Positions 60,762-64,000 of a stretch of DNA of 64,000 nucleotides are shown here, in pieces; the stretch's first letter is position 1, and each line of letters starts with the position of its first letter. The notes under the pieces are model-generated. The model did not search any database, had not been told where the DNA came from, and saw only the letters and a list, made by a program, of their open reading frames with translations. Source of the DNA: Brassica napus (taxonomy: Eukaryota; Streptophyta; Magnoliopsida; Brassicales; Brassicaceae). The translations under genes and the position numbers were made by a program. The stretch covers positions 54,217,377-54,281,376 of the forward strand of contig NC_063452.1 in assembly GCF_020379485.1 (NCBI RefSeq), written 5' to 3'.

Positions 60762-62115
60762 TCACCCCATCCAAAAGTACTCGTCATTGCTTTCATCCCC
60801 CATTATTGCCGCACGTTCCCTCATCATTGTCTCATGTTCCCTCATCATTCTCTCATGTGTTGCAGTAGCGTGAGAAAGCAGCGAAGTTGTATCTATCATC
60901 TCAGCATGGGGAGGACGAGGCACTGATTCTTCCATCCACCGCGGGATCACGAATTGGAACAACCAGATACAAACCTGAAAGTTCAAGTCTTCGTCTTCGT
61001 CTGATGATGATCTTGGACGCCATAGCTCATCCACACTCTTCTTACAAACAGACTGGTCAATGAAACAATCGTTAGCTGCATCCCCCAGGACTGTGTAGTT
61101 TTGTTTCCGCAAGTTACAAGATACCAAATGATCATCCCGTTGACTCCATAGATAGACAGTAGCGACATCAAATAGATACATCGCCATGGGTGCATAGTTA
61201 CCGGTAGTTGGAAAGCGGACTTCCCACAAAAGTTCCCAAGAGTAGTCATCATTGTTCATCAACCTCCAGATCTTCAAAGCAGTTTCTTCCTTTTTCGCTA
61301 ATGTTCTGAGATACATGACAAAGCCTCCAGAGGTAGTCAAGGTTCGTTTGTAGTCCTTGTTGTGATCCGGATAGTCCGGTAACTGCACAACCCGGAATTG
61401 ATCGGATTCAGAATAGAAATCATGAGTTAAGAGTATTCCAGGCACACTGAGACAACCAAAGTAGATTGTACCGTTGAGGTTGATATTATACATGTTGCCG
61501 ATTTGAATAGGAGAGTGAATCACTTTAAAAGTCCAAACCCCTGTCTCGGAGGAATACAGTAACACACACAAGTCACTCGAGAGATAATAATTTGTTGCTT
61601 GGTAAGAAGCAATCCTAATCAATTTAAAGCTCAAAACGACACCGAGTGACTAAACCGAACACGGTAGAATCACCTTTGGGATCAGAGGGAGGTGGAGGGA
61701 TTTTGATCCATTGCTGTAAAACTGGACTACCCACGTAGCAGTAAGCTTTATCAGATCCGTCTGTGATCAAAACCAATCCACCGGAAGAGTCCCAATAGTC
61801 GCAATCGCCGTTATGATTGCGTTTGAAAGACGGTGGGATGAGTGGAGCTGGAGACTTGGGAAGATCATCCCATGTTTTGCGTCCATGGAAAACAATGAGT
61901 TCGTCTTGTCCATACACGAGCGACCACGATGATGAAGAAGAGGAGGAGGAGTTTCGGTTCAGAGATAAAAAGAGACGGCGGAAATACACAGATTCTATTG
62001 TTGATTTCCATTTCTTGCAGACTGATTTGAATCTGCAGATGGTTTTCAAGGATATTCTCGCTAGAATTTCTGTTTGCAATACCTCCAAGACATGTGTTTT
62101 TGTTCCCATGGCCAT
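60762..62115 (-). pseudogene. F-box protein, third paralogue, frameshifted
   Basis: Begins MAMGTKTHVLEVLQTEILAR and has the N-terminal F-box that copies 1 and 2 lack (ILARISLKTICRFKSVCKKW). It continues with a Ser run, WSLVYGQDELIVFHGRKTWD, VLQQWIKIPPPPSDPKG, and after a frameshift FKLIRIASYQATNYYL, YSSETGVWTFK, FRVVQLPDYPDHNKDYKRTL, to WMG at the end. The Lys codon replaced by stop in the other copies is intact here. Against copy 1, 14 bp are missing after LVTR (near 61650), which changes the frame; no intron sites explain this. F-box proteins act in SCF ubiquitin ligases. Unless this gap is an assembly error, only a 163-aa truncated protein would form. Confidence 0.8.
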
Positions 62116-63075
62116 TGGAGGTGGACTCTGCCGAAAGTGACGACTAGGGTTTCGAGGTTTTTTTTAATGAAATCAGTTGACAAAAAAAAAAAAACTGAAA
62201 GGAGGCGATAAGGCAACATTGTCTTACATAAAGAATATGGGCCTTAGTAATACAAATCTATATTAGCCACATTGAACCCAACTAAAATGAACAAAAGTAC
62301 AAAATAATTAAAGCCCAAAACTAGTGTGATGTTTTATTATGTTTTGTTTAATTTATTAATAAGTTGAAGAAGGTTTGTTTGATCTATTTGATAGAGGTTA
62401 GTGGTAGTAGTATATAAATGACGCATTTGATCTATTTTAATATGTGTGTATGACGCTGTGAAAAACAATATATTTTAGAACTATGGAAAACAATTATTTT
62501 CCAAAATTATTAGCAAAAGTCAAAAAAAGATATCAATGGGAATCAAAACATAGGAAACCTCATACTAAATCGAAGTGATCAGGATATCATAGATAGCTAT
62601 TTCTACATATGGGACAACTTATATTTCTACGAAGTCATTGATCAATGCATAGAAACTATGGCCACAAGGAATATAGCACCAAATGTCTCCGGAACTATTT
62701 CCCTACGAGTAGTATCATATAGCACCAAATGTCTCCGGAACTATTGCCTCGTTCCATTTTTCCCCGAGTAAAAAGTTCGAATCCTATTTCCACACAAACT
62801 AGAATTAAAAATCTATATGTCCCCGATTACAAAGTTCGAATCTTCATTCCCCATATGGCTGGTTAGACATTGGGTTTCTGTTCGTAGGTGAATGAGTTAA
62901 CCATAATAAGCCAGATTAAACCAATGTCTGGTCAAATTACGTTAATAAACCGAAATTAGATCCGACTAAGACCCGATTACTTGAATAAATCCGACCAAAA
63001 TCCCTTTCTTTATCAAACGTAACCCTAAATCAAAATAATCAGAGAGAACAGAGAAAGAGAAAGAGAAGATTTTCC
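62116..63075. other. Intergenic between the F-box and MULE genes
   Basis: 62265-62340 resembles 23715-23800, the sequence flanking copies 1 and 2 of the F-box gene. The rest is unassigned; the MULE's left terminus should lie here but I cannot locate it. Confidence 0.4.
62671..62745. repeat. Direct repeat of 29 bp
   Basis: ATATAGCACCAAATGTCTCC through GGAACTATT occurs at 62671-62699 and again at 62717-62745. Confidence 0.85.
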
Positions 63076-64000
63076 ATGGCTAATGAAGTGAACGGTGAGG
63101 AATTTGATGAAGAAACAGTTGAGAGAGAAGAAAATGAGATCGAGCAGGTACTGGAAGACTTCGTCGACGAGCCTCCTGTACGACACGACGAGTGTCCCTC
63201 TAGTGAGGATGAGGATGAGAATGAGGAAAATGAACCTCGCAGGAAGGCGAAGGCAAATGTCCTTGTGAAACGCGGTGCTGGAGTACTTTACAAGGGGCAA
63301 CGTTTCTTGAATGGTGTTGCTTTCAAGGACTCTATGCTCGATTATGCTCTGAATACAGGCCGGAATATCAAGCAGTACAGATATGATAAGGATAAGATTG
63401 GGTTCATATGTGTTGGTGGTGAAGGATGTGAATGGAAAGTGTATGCGTCCACTCTTCCTAAGGATAATGTTTGGAAAGTTAGAGTCTTCATAGAGGAGCA
63501 TTCATGTATTCCAAATGGTGAATGTGAGATGTTAAAAGTTCCTCAGATTGCAAGGCTTTTTGTTGATAAGATTAGAGAGGAACCAGAATACTACATGCCC
63601 ATGAAGATTGAAGAATTGGTTCATGAAAAATGGGGGTTTACGGTATCTAGGCCTCAGTGTCAAGCTGCAAGAAACAAGGCACTAAAGTGGATTGAGTTCG
63701 AGAATGATCATATGTTTGCCCGGCTAAGAGATTATGCTGCTGAGTTGGTCCATTCAAACCCGGATTCGACTGTGGAGATTGAGACTGTGACTAACGAAAC
63801 TGGTCAGGAAGAGTTCAACAGGATATTTATTTGCTTTGATAACATCAGAAGGACATGGAAACAGTCATGTAGGCAACTCATAGGAGTCGATGGATGCTTC
63901 TTAAAGCACAAAGTCAAGGGACAACTTCTTGTTGCATTAGGAAGAGACGCAGATAATGCTATATATCCAATAGCATGGAAGGCTGTTCAAGTCGAAAACA
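63076..64000 (+). CDS. MULE (Mutator-like) transposase, 5' part, open to the window edge
   Basis: An uninterrupted frame of 308 codons from the ATG at 63076 (MANEVNGEEFDEETVEREEN), running out of the window. Residues 1-65 are strongly acidic, followed by a basic patch (PRRKAKANVLVKR). Residues about 75-150 form the MuDR N-terminal DNA-binding domain: YKGQRFLNGVAFKDSMLDYA, then FICVGGEGCEWKVYAS and VFIEEHSC, with Cys/Cys/His/Cys ligands. The MULE catalytic domain begins near residue 269 with IGVDGCFLKHKVKGQLLVAL, giving the first catalytic Asp at residue 272, then YPIAWKAVQVEN. The protein would cut and reinsert Mutator-like elements. No stop or frameshift is seen, unlike the other transposases in the window, so it may belong to an active or recently active element. 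Confidence 0.85.
   Translation, partial: MANEVNGEEFDEETVEREENEIEQVLEDFVDEPPVRHDECPSSEDEDENEENEPRRKAKANVLVKRGAGVLYKGQRFLNGVAFKDSMLDYALNTGRNIKQYRYDKDKIGFICVGGEGCEWKVYASTLPKDNVWKVRVFIEEHSCIPNGECEMLKVPQIARLFVDKIREEPEYYMPMKIEELVHEKWGFTVSRPQCQAARNKALKWIEFENDHMFARLRDYAAELVHSNPDSTVEIETVTNETGQEEFNRIFICFDNIRRTWKQSCRQLIGVDGCFLKHKVKGQLLVALGRDADNAIYPIAWKAVQVEN

Noticed and set aside
63025..63501. 158-codon minus-strand frame
   Set aside because: It is antisense to the clear MULE transposase frame and has no recognisable motif.

Overview
This is plant nuclear DNA, almost certainly from a Brassicaceae genome close to Brassica or Raphanus. It is AT-rich, its genes have introns, and it is dominated by nested transposable elements of the types common there (Emigrant MITE, CACTA, PIF/Harbinger, Helitron, MULE). 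From memory, the host genes look like the Arabidopsis chromosome 5 neighbourhood At5g19870-At5g19880: a class III peroxidase (PER58-like), a small three-helix membrane protein, and a DUF716 (TMEM45-like) membrane protein. I could not run a search, so those names rest on recognition.

Layout. 1-5600: a MULE-like element with ~260-bp inverted repeats that carries a GRF zinc-finger gene fragment, itself holding a solo LTR, then a weak decayed gene. 6848-7407: an Emigrant MITE. 7891-9790: an intact four-exon peroxidase gene. 9846-25790 is the first copy of a segmental duplication: small membrane protein gene, a 6-kb Helitron, a DUF716 relic split by a gene-capturing Harbinger element, an F-box pseudogene, a second DUF716 relic, and the stub of a PIF/Harbinger element. 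26033-26646: a hAT-like MITE. 27114-35628: an 8.5-kb CACTA element with TNP1- and TNP2-type genes; a hAT MITE sits inside the last TNP2 exon. 36180-37908: a Helitron terminus with replication-protein-A-like and phosphoethanolamine methyltransferase fragments, abutting the 3' end of a second Helitron at 37909. 41004-42609: a dead PIF transposase copy. 42613 to about 52020 is the second copy of the duplication, without the Helitron (clean empty site at 46429/46430) and without the gene-capturing element. 51559-60531: a full-length PIF/Harbinger element whose Myb-type ORF1 is split by a 4.1-kb LTR retrotransposon. 60762-62115: a third, more complete F-box paralogue. 63076-64000: the open 5' part of a MULE transposase running off the window.

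Probably functional host genes are few: the peroxidase and the two copies of the 123-aa membrane protein. Almost everything else is transposons, captured fragments or pseudogenes. Because the segment is duplicated, several insertions have an empty site in the other copy, so their exact ends and relative order can be read directly. Many nonsense codons in the transposases are C:G to T:A changes, as expected for cytosine-methylated, silenced DNA.

I found no tRNA or rRNA gene, no CRISPR array, and no convincing new biochemical system. The most distinctive structures are the Helitron with a tandemly repeated 5' end, the two-gene capture in a Harbinger-type element, the head-to-tail Helitron junction, and the long unrecognised ORF in the retrotransposon.
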